Positions 30,746-38,957 of a stretch of 64,000 nt of DNA are shown one piece after another. The stretch comes from Nitrosomonas sp. (GTDB taxonomy: Bacteria > Pseudomonadota > Gammaproteobacteria > Burkholderiales > Nitrosomonadaceae): positions 1-64,000 of the forward strand of contig NZ_JAIEME010000011.1 in the NCBI RefSeq assembly GCF_019752415.1. The letters run 5' to 3'. Below the pieces are notes generated by a model. That model saw nothing but the letters and a program-made list of their open reading frames with translations, was not told where the DNA came from and made no database searches. A program made the translations under genes and the position numbers. The stretch's first letter is position 1. Each line of letters starts with the position of its first letter.

Positions 30746-31447
30746 ATGGCTAGAGGTTTTTTTGTCACCGGAACCGATACCGGAATCGGTAAGACCACCG
30801 TCAGTTGCGCATTGCTGCGGGCGTTTGCCGCACAAGGAAAAAAGGTAATCGGTATGAAGCCGATTGTGGCCGGTAGCGAAAATGGTCAGTGGATGGATGT
30901 GGAACAGTTATTCGCTGCCAGCAACGTGAACGTTACCCGTCAGCAAATCAATCCTTATGCATTCGATCCGCCCATTTCCCCGCACCTTGCCGCACAACAA
31001 TCGGGAGTGGAAATTGATTTGTTGGTGATTCATTACGCTTATCAGCAACTCAGTGCAAAAGCGGATCTTGTCATCGTCGAAGGCGCCGGCGGGTTTCTGG
31101 TGCCGGTCAATGAAAAACAGAATGGCTCGGATCTGGCGAAAACGTTGAATCTACCGGTGATTCTGGTGGTTGGCATGCGCTTGGGTTGTTTGAATCACGC
31201 CTTGTTAACGGCTCAGGCAATACAGGCTGCCGGTTTGACCTTGGCGGGGTGGGTGGCGAATTGTATAGATCCGCAGATGAGCGTGGTTGCCGAGAATATT
31301 GCGGCATTGGAACAGCGGTTGGATTGCCAATTGCTAGGGACTCTGCCATTTCTCAGTGAAACTAATATTGCGCACAATGCTGGCTTATTGGATACCAGGA
31401 TTTTGACAAATAATCATATCGTTACACAGATAATGAATCCTGGTTGA
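30746..31447 (+). CDS. bioD: Dethiobiotin synthetase
   Basis: 233 residues. An ATP-dependent carboxylase that closes the ureido ring. The P-loop is GTDTGIGKTTVS, KPIVAGSE follows, and VEGAGGFLVPVNE is the Mg/ATP-linked motif. It is the last gene of the operon. bioA, needed for the step between BioF and BioD, is not in the window. Confidence 0.96.
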   Translation: MARGFFVTGTDTGIGKTTVSCALLRAFAAQGKKVIGMKPIVAGSENGQWMDVEQLFAASNVNVTRQQINPYAFDPPISPHLAAQQSGVEIDLLVIHYAYQQLSAKADLVIVEGAGGFLVPVNEKQNGSDLAKTLNLPVILVVGMRLGCLNHALLTAQAIQAAGLTLAGWVANCIDPQMSVVAENIAALEQRLDCQLLGTLPFLSETNIAHNAGLLDTRILTNNHIVTQIMNPG

Positions 31448-31636
31448 TGGCTTCTTGGATGTCCGTATTAATTTTGACGTCGGCTATCCAACTGTGCGAA
31501 ATGTCATATCCGGGAATGCCGTCTTATAGATATGCTTGTCTATCTTTTTAATGGCTGATCAATCATTAGTGAGTGTGACAGTGAATAAGTCATTCAGTCG
31601 ATTTCGTTTTTATAAAAAATAATCATTAATTTACCA

Positions 31637-32275
31637 ATGAGTTACTTAGATCTAACAGATAATCAACTCAACCCCATCGGCTATTGGGATCAACCGCTTG
31701 ACAGGTTGTGTCCGCCCTTGGCCTGCGATTTGGCGCTTTTTGATCAAAACGGTTACGATTTAACCGATTTGGAGCAATGTTTTGCGGCGATAAACTTGAC
31801 GCCTGTCCACGCGCATCGAGAACATCGGCATGCTTTAAAGGCGCCTTGGTTCACACAACCGGACAGGGTGGAAGGCGCAGTGCTTAACCACAGCTTGTTA
31901 TTCGAACGTAAAGGGTATGCCGGAAAAGCACTTGAACAGCTCGAACGCTGGGCGCAAATAAATCCCCTGGTCTACAAAATCATCAAAATGCGCCCCAAGT
32001 GGGGGCTGGATTTCAGCATGGACTATGCGGATCGCGCAGGCAATGTCTTTGAAGTGCTGCATTGGGAATACGACGGTTTTGATTTTGAGGAAGTAGCGGA
32101 ACGTAAGCGCCAGCTAGAGGTGAAATTTGCAGCCACGGATTGGGACGATGCCGCAATCCGTATCCTGAAACAAAAAGACCAATGGCATCACTTGGATTTC
32201 TTTGCGCAAAGCGATTGGAAGTGTAACTACTTTGGCATCGTTAAGGAACGCTTCAAAATGGTGATTTGGGAGTAA
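31637..32275 (+). CDS. Uncharacterised protein, 212 residues
   Basis: I do not recognise the family. The protein is soluble, acidic and rich in aromatic residues (many Trp, Tyr, Phe) with no signal peptide or membrane helix. Conserved-looking stretches are KMRPKWGLDFSMDYADRAG and VFEVLHWEYDGFDF, and the end WKCNYFGIVKERFKMVIW. It stands alone between the bio operon and a DUF202 gene, without a strong ribosome binding site. Long uninterrupted reading frame and ordinary codon use suggest a real gene. Confidence 0.7.
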   Translation: MSYLDLTDNQLNPIGYWDQPLDRLCPPLACDLALFDQNGYDLTDLEQCFAAINLTPVHAHREHRHALKAPWFTQPDRVEGAVLNHSLLFERKGYAGKALEQLERWAQINPLVYKIIKMRPKWGLDFSMDYADRAGNVFEVLHWEYDGFDFEEVAERKRQLEVKFAATDWDDAAIRILKQKDQWHHLDFFAQSDWKCNYFGIVKERFKMVIWE

Positions 32276-32446
32276 AAGTCTGCCGGACTTGAGACAAGTT
32301 ATTGAGAGATACCTGTCGTGATGTACGGGACATAGCAAGCCGTACCAAGCGATATCGTAAAGTGGATCTCATTCGACATGTTATGATGAAATGCAAATCA
32401 TGCGTCATTTCAGAATCTAATTCTAGTCCTACGAATAAGAGAGAGT

Positions 32447-32818
32447 ATGTCAGACCTCAAAGATCCTAGAGTTCTCTTCGCGGCAGAGCGCACTTTACTG
32501 GCATGGAACCGTACCAGTCTTGCTCTGATTGCTTTCGGCTTTCTGGTTGAGCGTGCCGGTCTTCTGCTGAATGCCATTGCGCCAAGCCAGGCGCACGCTG
32601 CTAGTATGGTGCTGACATTTTGGCTGGGTTTGGCCTTCGTCGCTTTGGGTGCATTGTCTGCGGTGTTTTCTTCCCGTCAGTATGCGGCCGTTCTGAAAAC
32701 CCTGAGTCCAGCCGAATTTCCTGAGGGATACGAAGCGCGATGGGGCATGCTGGTTAATGTCGTCGTGGCAATCTTGGGTGTGGGGCTCATCGTGGTTCTC
32801 TACATTGCACGCTCCTAA
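32447..32818 (+). CDS. DUF202 (YidH family) membrane protein
   Basis: 123 residues with three predicted membrane helices. DPRVLFAAERTLLAWNRTSLALIAFGF is the DUF202 signature (quoted in part: AERTLLAWNRTSLALIAFGF). The family has no settled function. AGAGAG lies about 5 bases before the ATG. It is followed by an intergenic inverted repeat. Confidence 0.88.
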   Translation: MSDLKDPRVLFAAERTLLAWNRTSLALIAFGFLVERAGLLLNAIAPSQAHAASMVLTFWLGLAFVALGALSAVFSSRQYAAVLKTLSPAEFPEGYEARWGMLVNVVVAILGVGLIVVLYIARS

Positions 32819-32864
32819 TTTGCTCTCACCTTGTTGTCAGACAAATTTCTTTGTCATCAGGGCC

Positions 32865-32947
32865 GTAGGGTGCAATAGTGATCCTCCGCGTATTGCACCG
32901 CATGAGTTACATGTAGCGCAATACGGCTATCGCCTATTATGCCCTAC
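32865..32947. repeat. Intergenic inverted-repeat element, GTAGGG...CCCTAC
   Basis: About 83 bases bounded by GTAGGG and CCCTAC. Inside, GGTGCAATA (32869-32877) and TATTGCACC (32891-32899) form a perfect 9-pair hairpin, and the right half carries a second copy of the motif in reverse orientation (GCGCAATACGG and TATTATGCCCTAC). This family of GTAGGGYRCAATA elements is scattered between genes in many proteobacteria; the match is from memory. It lies 47 bases after the DUF202 gene. Confidence 0.6.
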
Positions 32948-33083
32948 TTATGAATGTGGATTACGAGTTTACTAATCCGCATTTGTCATTCCGAATGTGG
33001 CTATAAATATCTTATAATCAACAGGATAGACTTATCACTGTGCTTGCAATGACTGTTATTCAGCGAAGAAGAACAAAGGGGTT

Positions 33084-33683
33084 ATGTTTTACAAAGAGAT
33101 TTTAAGCGGTGTTGCGATCGGGCTCACATTGATGGCGTTTGTTCCGTATATCCGCGCAATCCTGAGGGGCACAGTGAAGCCACATGTTTTTTCCTGGGTC
33201 ATTTGGGGTGCGACCACCTTTTTGGCTTTTCTGGCGCAGTTGGAAGGCAAAGGCGGCGTAGGTGCGTGGCCGATCGGTGTTTCGGGTAGCATTACGATAT
33301 TTATTGCATTTCTGGCTTACTTGAAGCGTGCCGATGTGACTATCACAAAAACGGATTGGCTGTTTTTTGTTTCGGCATTGTCTTCTTTGCCACTCTGGTA
33401 TCTCACGTCAGATCCATTATGGGCGGTCGTTTTTCTGACTACTGTGGATGTAATCGGATTCGGACCTACAATCCGGAAGGCCTATCACTTCCCGTACTCG
33501 GAATCGTTGCTGTTTTTTGGGCTGTTCACGGTGCGTAATCTGTTGGTCATGATAGCGTTTGAGAACTACTCGGTGACAACCCTATTATTTCCTGCTGTCA
33601 TTGCGGCAGTGTGCTTGTTGTTAATGGGGATGATCGCGTATCGCAGGCGAGTCCTCGCAACTCAAGGAATGGGAGTGGTATGA
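33084..33683 (+). CDS. Multi-pass membrane protein, unknown function
   Basis: 199 residues with about six or seven hydrophobic helices. FVPYIRAILRGTVKPHVFSW near the start, with a Pro in helix 1 and another at the start of the next loop, recalls PQ-loop/SWEET-like transporters, and the second half has a weaker copy around GFGPTIRKAYHFPYSES. That resemblance is an inference. AAAGGGG lies about 5 bases before the ATG. A mobile-looking element begins 31 bases after its stop. Confidence 0.75.
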   Translation: MFYKEILSGVAIGLTLMAFVPYIRAILRGTVKPHVFSWVIWGATTFLAFLAQLEGKGGVGAWPIGVSGSITIFIAFLAYLKRADVTITKTDWLFFVSALSSLPLWYLTSDPLWAVVFLTTVDVIGFGPTIRKAYHFPYSESLLFFGLFTVRNLLVMIAFENYSVTTLLFPAVIAAVCLLLMGMIAYRRRVLATQGMGVV

Positions 33684-33713
33684 TTTTGAGAAGTTGCTGG
33701 AGTGCCGTGCCAG

Positions 33714-33831
33714 TTAAGGAAGCTCTGATTAAGTTGATTACATTCATGGTTCGACAAGCTCACCACGAACGTAATCAATATATTACCGTTCGTCCTGAGC
33801 CTGTCGAAGGACTTAATCAGAGATTCCTTAA
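33714..33831. mobile_element. MITE-like element with 21-base terminal inverted repeats
   Basis: 118 bases. The ends (33714-33734 and 33811-33831) are inverted copies with one mismatch in 21. The inner parts GTTCGACAAGCTCACCACGA and GTTCGTCCTGAGCCTGTCGA are also imperfect inverted copies, so the whole unit folds into a long hairpin. These inner sequences belong to a repeat known from many bacterial genomes, whose spurious translation gives peptides such as VRQAHHER and VRPEPVEG; both occur in the track ORF 33611..33880. No target-site duplication is evident. Confidence 0.8.
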
Positions 33832-33902
33832 TGACACGCAGGGTTCGAAGAATTTATTTTCTGAATGGACTTCATTCTGATTAAACCACAGGAGGTTGAA
33901 GG

Positions 33903-34115
33903 ATGGCTTATAAGGAATACAAAGTGTTACATGTGACAGAAGGCGGAATTGGAACGATTTTTCTGGGCGCATCCGGGATCCCGATAAAACGGCTGGAAAT
34001 GACGCTCAACAAGGAAGCCGCAGATGGCTGGACGTTGGTGTTTCAGTTTGTCGAGCAGAAGCGGTTTATGCTTTTCTGGAAACGGGAAGCGGTCATTATT
34101 ACGCTGGCCCGCTGA
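33903..34115 (+). CDS. DUF4177 domain small protein
   Basis: 70 residues. MAYKEYKVLHVTEGG and the end LEMTLNKEAADGWTLVFQFV fit the DUF4177 pattern, in which a short beta-alpha-beta unit ends in a conserved GW. GGAGGTTGAAGG immediately upstream is a strong ribosome binding site. Function unknown. The next gene starts 23 bases on, so the two are probably cotranscribed. Confidence 0.8.
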   Translation: MAYKEYKVLHVTEGGIGTIFLGASGIPIKRLEMTLNKEAADGWTLVFQFVEQKRFMLFWKREAVIITLAR

Positions 34116-34138
34116 CAGTCAAGCGGATACGCAGCAAG

Positions 34139-34522
34139 GTGAAAACGAAAGAAGCAATCCAAGAAGAGGAAGAGCATATCCGAAAACTGGTGCGCGAATT
34201 GCCGGATGAGAAAAGATTGTTGTTTTTCCAGCAAGCAGAAAAAGAACTGAAAGATCCGGATACCTACGCGGCGTTAAATGCTCTGTTTGTCGCCGGGCTT
34301 CATCATTTTTATCTGGGTCAATGGGTTCGCGGTTCGATTAATTTATTCATTTTTGTGGCTGGGATGGTTTTTTTGTTTGCTGGACACGTGACAGTTGGGA
34401 TCGGGTTACTGATCGCGATCAGCCTGGTTGAGCTAAAGGCTTTGTTTGCCGCGCAGATCTTGGTTCAGGATTACAACAATGCGGTGATGGAAAGAATCTA
34501 TCGTGCAGTGATCAAAGATTGA
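34139..34522 (+). CDS. TM2-like small membrane protein
   Basis: 127 residues from a GTG start. A charged N-terminal helix (KEAIQEEEEHIRKLVREL) is followed by two membrane segments around LFVAGLHHFYLGQWVRGSIN, which resembles the G-x-H-x-F-Y-L-G motif of TM2 domains, and a third hydrophobic stretch. Such proteins are common and largely uncharacterised. It follows the DUF4177 gene on the same strand. Confidence 0.72.
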   Translation: MKTKEAIQEEEEHIRKLVRELPDEKRLLFFQQAEKELKDPDTYAALNALFVAGLHHFYLGQWVRGSINLFIFVAGMVFLFAGHVTVGIGLLIAISLVELKALFAAQILVQDYNNAVMERIYRAVIKD

Positions 34523-34608
34523 TTAAACTTGAGTTCCGCTCGTGATTGCCATGTATGTACCTTATAACCGGGTTGTTGATATAAAAACTGCATCTTAGGA
34601 AATCTCCA

Positions 34609-35130
34609 ATGCAAGAGTTGCTACGCTTAATTTTATCCAAGGGCGCTTATGTCGTACTGTTCGTTGCCGGGGCGCTATTTCTGCAAAATGCAGGAGCCGA
34701 GAAGATATGGAACTGGACCTACAGGGGAGGCAGTATTGTTGCTAGCGGGACTTTTACGACGTCCGAAAACGTCGATTCGCTGGGTTTTTATCAAATCTCC
34801 AGCATCGCCGGTCATCGCAATGGTGATCCCATTAAAAAGTTGCATCCGACCGGTAGCGCGATTCCAGGTAACGAGCCCCATACGTTGGATAATTTGATCC
34901 GTATTGATACGAAAGGTCAGATTACCGTGCATGGATTCGGTTTTTCTACCGCATCAGGAAACTATGTCAACACCTTCTTTTCCGATTCTCTTGCAACACC
35001 GGGCTATATGGAAGTGTTTACAACGGTATCGACTTTCAGTGAGCTACCGGTCACATTCTTAGCCACGCCAGTGACAGAACCTGAAATCAATGTTGAGCCG
35101 ACAGCCAGAGAATCAAAGGATAGAGATTAA
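34609..35130 (+). CDS. Secreted or periplasmic protein, unknown function
   Basis: 173 residues. A hydrophobic N-terminus (about residues 10-28, ending QNAGA) looks like a signal peptide. The mature part is rich in Ser, Thr and Gly with beta-rich look (WNWTYRGGSIVASGTFTTSE, ITVHGFGFSTASGNYVNTFF). No PEP-CTERM or LPXTG sorting tail is present. I do not recognise the family. Its end overlaps the stop of the convergent 2H phosphoesterase gene by 4 bases. Confidence 0.68.
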   Translation: MQELLRLILSKGAYVVLFVAGALFLQNAGAEKIWNWTYRGGSIVASGTFTTSENVDSLGFYQISSIAGHRNGDPIKKLHPTGSAIPGNEPHTLDNLIRIDTKGQITVHGFGFSTASGNYVNTFFSDSLATPGYMEVFTTVSTFSELPVTFLATPVTEPEINVEPTARESKDRD

Positions 35131-35831
35131 TAAAGTGCGATGATGCATTCTTTCCTCAACCGTGAACCAATATCCCTTGCATCATAAGAATACAATCCGA
35201 TGTGATTCACCGTGAGTTCGATAGGTTCTTCTTTCAGATCTATAATCATGGTTGCTATTGATGCAACGGCATGATTGGCGTTATAAATACCAAGGGTAAC
35301 ATGGGGAATATAGTGCGTATTTCTGAAATCCTGTCTGTCGTCAATCAAAGTATGCCGGATGATTTCGAGCGATTTTGATGGGTCCATTACTTCAAGAAAG
35401 GGTGCTGACGAAAAGCTGTTGATGCCGCCGATTGATACGATAAAGGGTGCCAATTTCAGGGTATGAAGCGCTGCCTGCTGTTTTGTGATGGCAGCTTGTG
35501 TGATGTCGTCATTATGAATGATGTGCTCGCTTAAAAAACCGCTGATGGCAAGCGTAATATGCGCCTGTCGCTCATAGGGACGCAAAAGTAGATCCTTGAA
35601 AAGGGGATGGTGTTTTTGCAAGCGCTTATTGACTAATACGGTGTCACTATCGATAGCCCATAAATAATAGCGCGGACGGTTTTTATGCCATTCTGGGTAT
35701 TCGCGTCTCTCAGTTGCATGGGTGTGTTGCTGCTGTATGAACGATTGCCAGGTATCGATGTAGTACACGGGTCTGTATGCGGATGAATGTGATGAGTGCT
35801 CTATCGCCTTGAGCTTACTCCTGTTTGGCAT
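35127..35831 (-). CDS. 2'-5' RNA ligase / 2H phosphoesterase superfamily protein
   Basis: About 234 residues from the ATG at 35831 (MPNRSKLKAIEH); the track extends to 35906. Two HxTx motifs, HITLAISGF and HVTLGIYNA, are the paired catalytic histidine motifs of the 2H superfamily that act on cyclic phosphate or 2'-5' linkages in RNA or nucleotides. The substrate here is unknown. The N-terminal 70 residues (RPVYYIDTWQSFIQQQ, YYLWAIDSDTVLV) look like an added part. It lies behind cheV. Confidence 0.78.
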   Translation of the reverse strand: MPNRSKLKAIEHSSHSSAYRPVYYIDTWQSFIQQQHTHATERREYPEWHKNRPRYYLWAIDSDTVLVNKRLQKHHPLFKDLLLRPYERQAHITLAISGFLSEHIIHNDDITQAAITKQQAALHTLKLAPFIVSIGGINSFSSAPFLEVMDPSKSLEIIRHTLIDDRQDFRNTHYIPHVTLGIYNANHAVASIATMIIDLKEEPIELTVNHIGLYSYDARDIGSRLRKECIIALY

Positions 35832-36040
35832 GTTGTTGGCGCTTTCATGCTGGTTGGGGCCGGAAATGGGTCTCGCATTGCCGATTCCTCGGTTTGCGCA
35901 CATCATTTATCAGCGGTGGTGCAGGTGAAAATGCAGCATTTTCACTATCCTGATCAAATAGCTGCTGGGTTGAAGCGAACCGAGGTACAAATCAGTGCGA
36001 TTTGTTGCGTTCTGGTTCGTGACAGATCATTTGAGGATTA

Positions 36041-36062
36041 AGGCAAAGACAGTCCTTTGCCT
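36041..36062 (-). terminator. Hairpin behind cheV
   Basis: AGGCAAAG-N6-CTTTGCCT makes eight perfect pairs just after the cheV stop on the minus strand. The T run expected of an intrinsic terminator is poor, so it may only stabilise the 3' end or separate cheV from the following 2H gene. Confidence 0.45.
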
Positions 36063-36077
36063 AATCTCTTCAGTCAA

Positions 36078-37028
36078 CTATCCCAGCACTTTGCGGATAG
36101 CTCCGGCCAACTCCTCAGCTGCAAATTTGGCGACGTAGGCATCAGCGCCCACCGACTTCACGTGATTCTCGTTAGCTTCACCTGTCAGCGAGGAATGAAT
36201 CACCACAGGAATTGATTTGAATCGCTGGTCATTCTTGATGTTGCGGGTGAGTGTGAATCCATCCATTTCCGGCATTTCCAGGTCGGTTAATACCAGAGCT
36301 ACCTTATCCTGTATTGTTTTGCCTTCGGATATTGCTGCATCCGACATAGACTGGATGCGGGTCCAGGCCTCAAGCCCAGTCTTGGTCATCACACAAGGGA
36401 CATTTAGCGCTTTAAGCCCGTTTTCGATCAGGCTGCGCGCGAGCGGTGAATCATCGGCAGCCAAGACAACCGTTCCAGCGGGAATTTTTATTTGTGGGCC
36501 AACATTTTCCGGTACTAGATCTCCAGTCGAGCTAGGTAATACATCACGCAGTATTTGTTCAACATCAAGCACCTGAGCCAACCGTGAATCTTCTGTATTA
36601 CCATCGAGCCGTGCAATGCTGGTGACCAGATTACCACCATTATTTTCTGCAGCAATCACCTGATTCCAGTCCAAGCGCGCAATCTCACTGACTTCCTCAA
36701 CTGCGAAAGCTTGGGTCGAACGTGCATATTCGGTGACCAAGAGAATAGGCGTTCCCCTTTTCGGTGTACAACCCACAACCTTTGGCAAGTTAATGACCGT
36801 AATGATTTGGCCACGAATATTGGCGACACCCATCACATTGTCCGGAGCATTGGCTACGGCAGTGATGGTTGGCATGACCAGGATTTCACGTACTTTGAAA
36901 ACGTTAATGCCATATAACTCGCGGTGATCGGTACCAGGTGCTTCGCCTAAACGGAACAGTAATAATTCAAACTTGTTGTTGGATGTTAAATTGGTGCGTT
37001 CGTCAATCTCGTGCAATGCTGTGTTCAT
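36078..37028 (-). CDS. cheV: Chemotaxis coupling protein CheV (CheW-receiver fusion)
   Basis: 316 residues. Residues 15-165 are a CheW-like domain (YGINVFKVREILVMP, VMGVANIRGQIITVINL) that joins receptors to CheA; residues 190-316 are a receiver domain with the acidic pair in VLAADDSPLARSLI, the phospho-acceptor Asp in LVLTDLEMPEMDGF and the Lys in YVAKFAAEEL. Phosphorylation of CheV is thought to tune receptor coupling. GGAGGA lies about 8 bases before the ATG. No other che gene is in the window. Confidence 0.93.
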   Translation of the reverse strand: MNTALHEIDERTNLTSNNKFELLLFRLGEAPGTDHRELYGINVFKVREILVMPTITAVANAPDNVMGVANIRGQIITVINLPKVVGCTPKRGTPILLVTEYARSTQAFAVEEVSEIARLDWNQVIAAENNGGNLVTSIARLDGNTEDSRLAQVLDVEQILRDVLPSSTGDLVPENVGPQIKIPAGTVVLAADDSPLARSLIENGLKALNVPCVMTKTGLEAWTRIQSMSDAAISEGKTIQDKVALVLTDLEMPEMDGFTLTRNIKNDQRFKSIPVVIHSSLTGEANENHVKSVGADAYVAKFAAEELAGAIRKVLG

Positions 37029-37310
37029 GGAGTTCTCCTCCCGCTGTCGTTAAATAGGAAATCGCAGTGTATCGTATTGATTGAATTTGAAGCATGCTAT
37101 AAGCGAGATGAAATGGCCGCTTTTCTGCGGATTTAAAATGGAGGTATGTGCGCTAGCCTTGTGTGGTGCCATTTTAATAGTAGTCCGGGGAAATGAGGAA
37201 AAACGAATTTCTGAGTGCTTGTTGAGCATACATAAACTGCGCTTCTTCACCTGTTCTTGACTTGTGTCGGTTGCCGCGATTACATTTTTGAGAGGATCTG
37301 CTAGTTCCAG

Positions 37311-38609
37311 TTAGTTCACTGTTTCTTCAAGGCGATTAGCCCATCCTATAGCTTGTGTTTCTATATTTGATAATTCATCCAGACTCAGAAAATCCAGTTC
37401 GGATAAAATGGAATGAATGGAAGTGATTTCGTCTTTTTCTTTGGCTTCAATTAATTTCAGCGCTTGACCTAAACGTCCACGGCGAGTCATTAAAGCTTGG
37501 TTTATGTCGTCGGAGACCCCTAGTTTCTCGACTATTTGCTGCATTTCAATGCCCAGTAATTCGTCCAGTAACGATAGAATTCCAACCATAAATGCTCTTT
37601 CTTGATAATTCTTATCATGCGGACGTTCAATGGTTGCAATTAACTCCATCAATTTGCCACGTGCGACGGTAGTCTGTTTTAAAGCATTGGATAGGTTGTC
37701 TTCCGATTGATTTGAAGAATAAAGCAGAAGTTGTATCCATCTTTGCAGTTGCTTGTGTCCCATTAACTTGATGGCGTGCTTGATGGAATTTATTTTCTGG
37801 GGCAAGCCGTCCGAACCTGAGTTCACCATGCGGAGCAAGTTGTAACTTAAGCCGGGTTGACGTTTAAACTCGTTTTCGATTTCACCGATGCTGCTATCAC
37901 TATCATTGTCACCTGCGTCATCGTGATTGCGCATAACCAATGCCAGTAGCTTCAATAATGATACCTTCCCTAGTTCAGCACGCTTTACTGACATGACTTC
38001 AGGTTTTGCAAAATAATAACCTTGAAACATTTGAAAGCCCAGCAATCTGCAATGTGCTTCTTGTTCGCGATTCTCAACCTTTAGGGCCAAAAGCAAGACT
38101 GGCCAACGATTGAGTTCACTGACCAGCTTAGTAAGTTCATCTTGACTCAGTGCAAGGATATCCACTTTTACTACGCTAACCAGTGGCAATAAGCGTTCAA
38201 CTTTGCTATTGATAGCAATGATATTATCAAGTGCAAATTGATATCCTTTTTGTTTTAATTCGTTACAACGGAGTAAAAATTCTGGTGTTATTGATGCCGA
38301 TTCTTTAACTTCTAGGACAATGTGTTTACTAGGTAGCAAACTAATAATGTCACTCATAATGAGATCAGGGTCAGCGTTGATGAAGCCACGCTGGTGTCCC
38401 AGGACATTGTGGATGCCGAACTTACCGTAAGCATTAACGATAACATTCGCTGATGCAGATAAGTCGCTTGTGACATTCGCTGTATCCTCAGTTTCTTCTT
38501 GTCTGAAAAGTAACTCAAATGCGACTAGATTGTGATTACGATCTAGAATTGGTTGCCGACCAAGACAAAAACCGCCCATATGCACCTCCGCATGTACCAA
38601 TTTGCTCAC
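37311..38609 (-). CDS. EAL-HDOD signalling protein (YuxH type)
   Basis: 432 residues. GRQPILDRNHNLVAFELLFR starts a degenerate EAL domain: the EAL motif reads ELL and the DDFG loop reads ALDNI, so cyclic-di-GMP hydrolysis is unlikely. The HDOD domain begins about residue 225 (SLLKLLALVMRN, SIKHAIKLMGHKQLQRWI) and lacks the catalytic HD pair, as usual. Such proteins act as signal adaptors for motility or virulence. It is upstream of cheV on the same strand, with 282 bases between, so a shared role in motility or surface behaviour is plausible. Confidence 0.9.
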   Translation of the reverse strand: MSKLVHAEVHMGGFCLGRQPILDRNHNLVAFELLFRQEETEDTANVTSDLSASANVIVNAYGKFGIHNVLGHQRGFINADPDLIMSDIISLLPSKHIVLEVKESASITPEFLLRCNELKQKGYQFALDNIIAINSKVERLLPLVSVVKVDILALSQDELTKLVSELNRWPVLLLALKVENREQEAHCRLLGFQMFQGYYFAKPEVMSVKRAELGKVSLLKLLALVMRNHDDAGDNDSDSSIGEIENEFKRQPGLSYNLLRMVNSGSDGLPQKINSIKHAIKLMGHKQLQRWIQLLLYSSNQSEDNLSNALKQTTVARGKLMELIATIERPHDKNYQERAFMVGILSLLDELLGIEMQQIVEKLGVSDDINQALMTRRGRLGQALKLIEAKEKDEITSIHSILSELDFLSLDELSNIETQAIGWANRLEETVN

Positions 38610-38957
38610 ATAAAATACCCGTCCTCACCAGCTGTATGAAGTATTTCTTAACAATTGTTTGAATTGATAAGAATGAAGGTGAGGAATTCTCTTCACTTGG
38701 GGGAGCATACAACAAAGCGGACAATGGCTTTAAAGTAAGAAAGCGGGTTTTTGAGGCCTTAATAGCTAATTTGATCAAATATCCGGCTTTATGTATATTC
38801 CACTTTAACGAAAGCAGCGTCTATAGTTGCTACAGACAAGTGATTATCTCAATTTTGAGTCGAGTTTCATTTGTTGAAGTAATGATTGAGCCTGCTTTAT
38901 GGAAACTATAAAAGGCACTCTTACTCCTTAATAACCATTCTCACTTTACCTTTTTGC
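38610..38957. other. Intergenic region between divergent genes
   Basis: 348 bases upstream of both the EAL-HDOD gene (minus) and the CPBP protease gene (plus). The minus-strand ORF 38536..38778 here is a shadow. I see no convincing promoter, hairpin or repeat; the sequence presumably holds both promoters. Confidence 0.6.

Noticed and set aside
33611-33880. 89-codon plus-strand ORF
   Set aside because: Overlaps the end of the upstream membrane protein gene and is made mostly of the repeat at 33714-33831; its VRQAHHER and VRPEPVEG peptides are the well-known false translation of that repeat.
36041-36062. Reading the AGGCAAAG hairpin as a riboswitch or attenuator of the 2H gene
   Set aside because: Too short and simple; a transcript-end hairpin of cheV explains it better.
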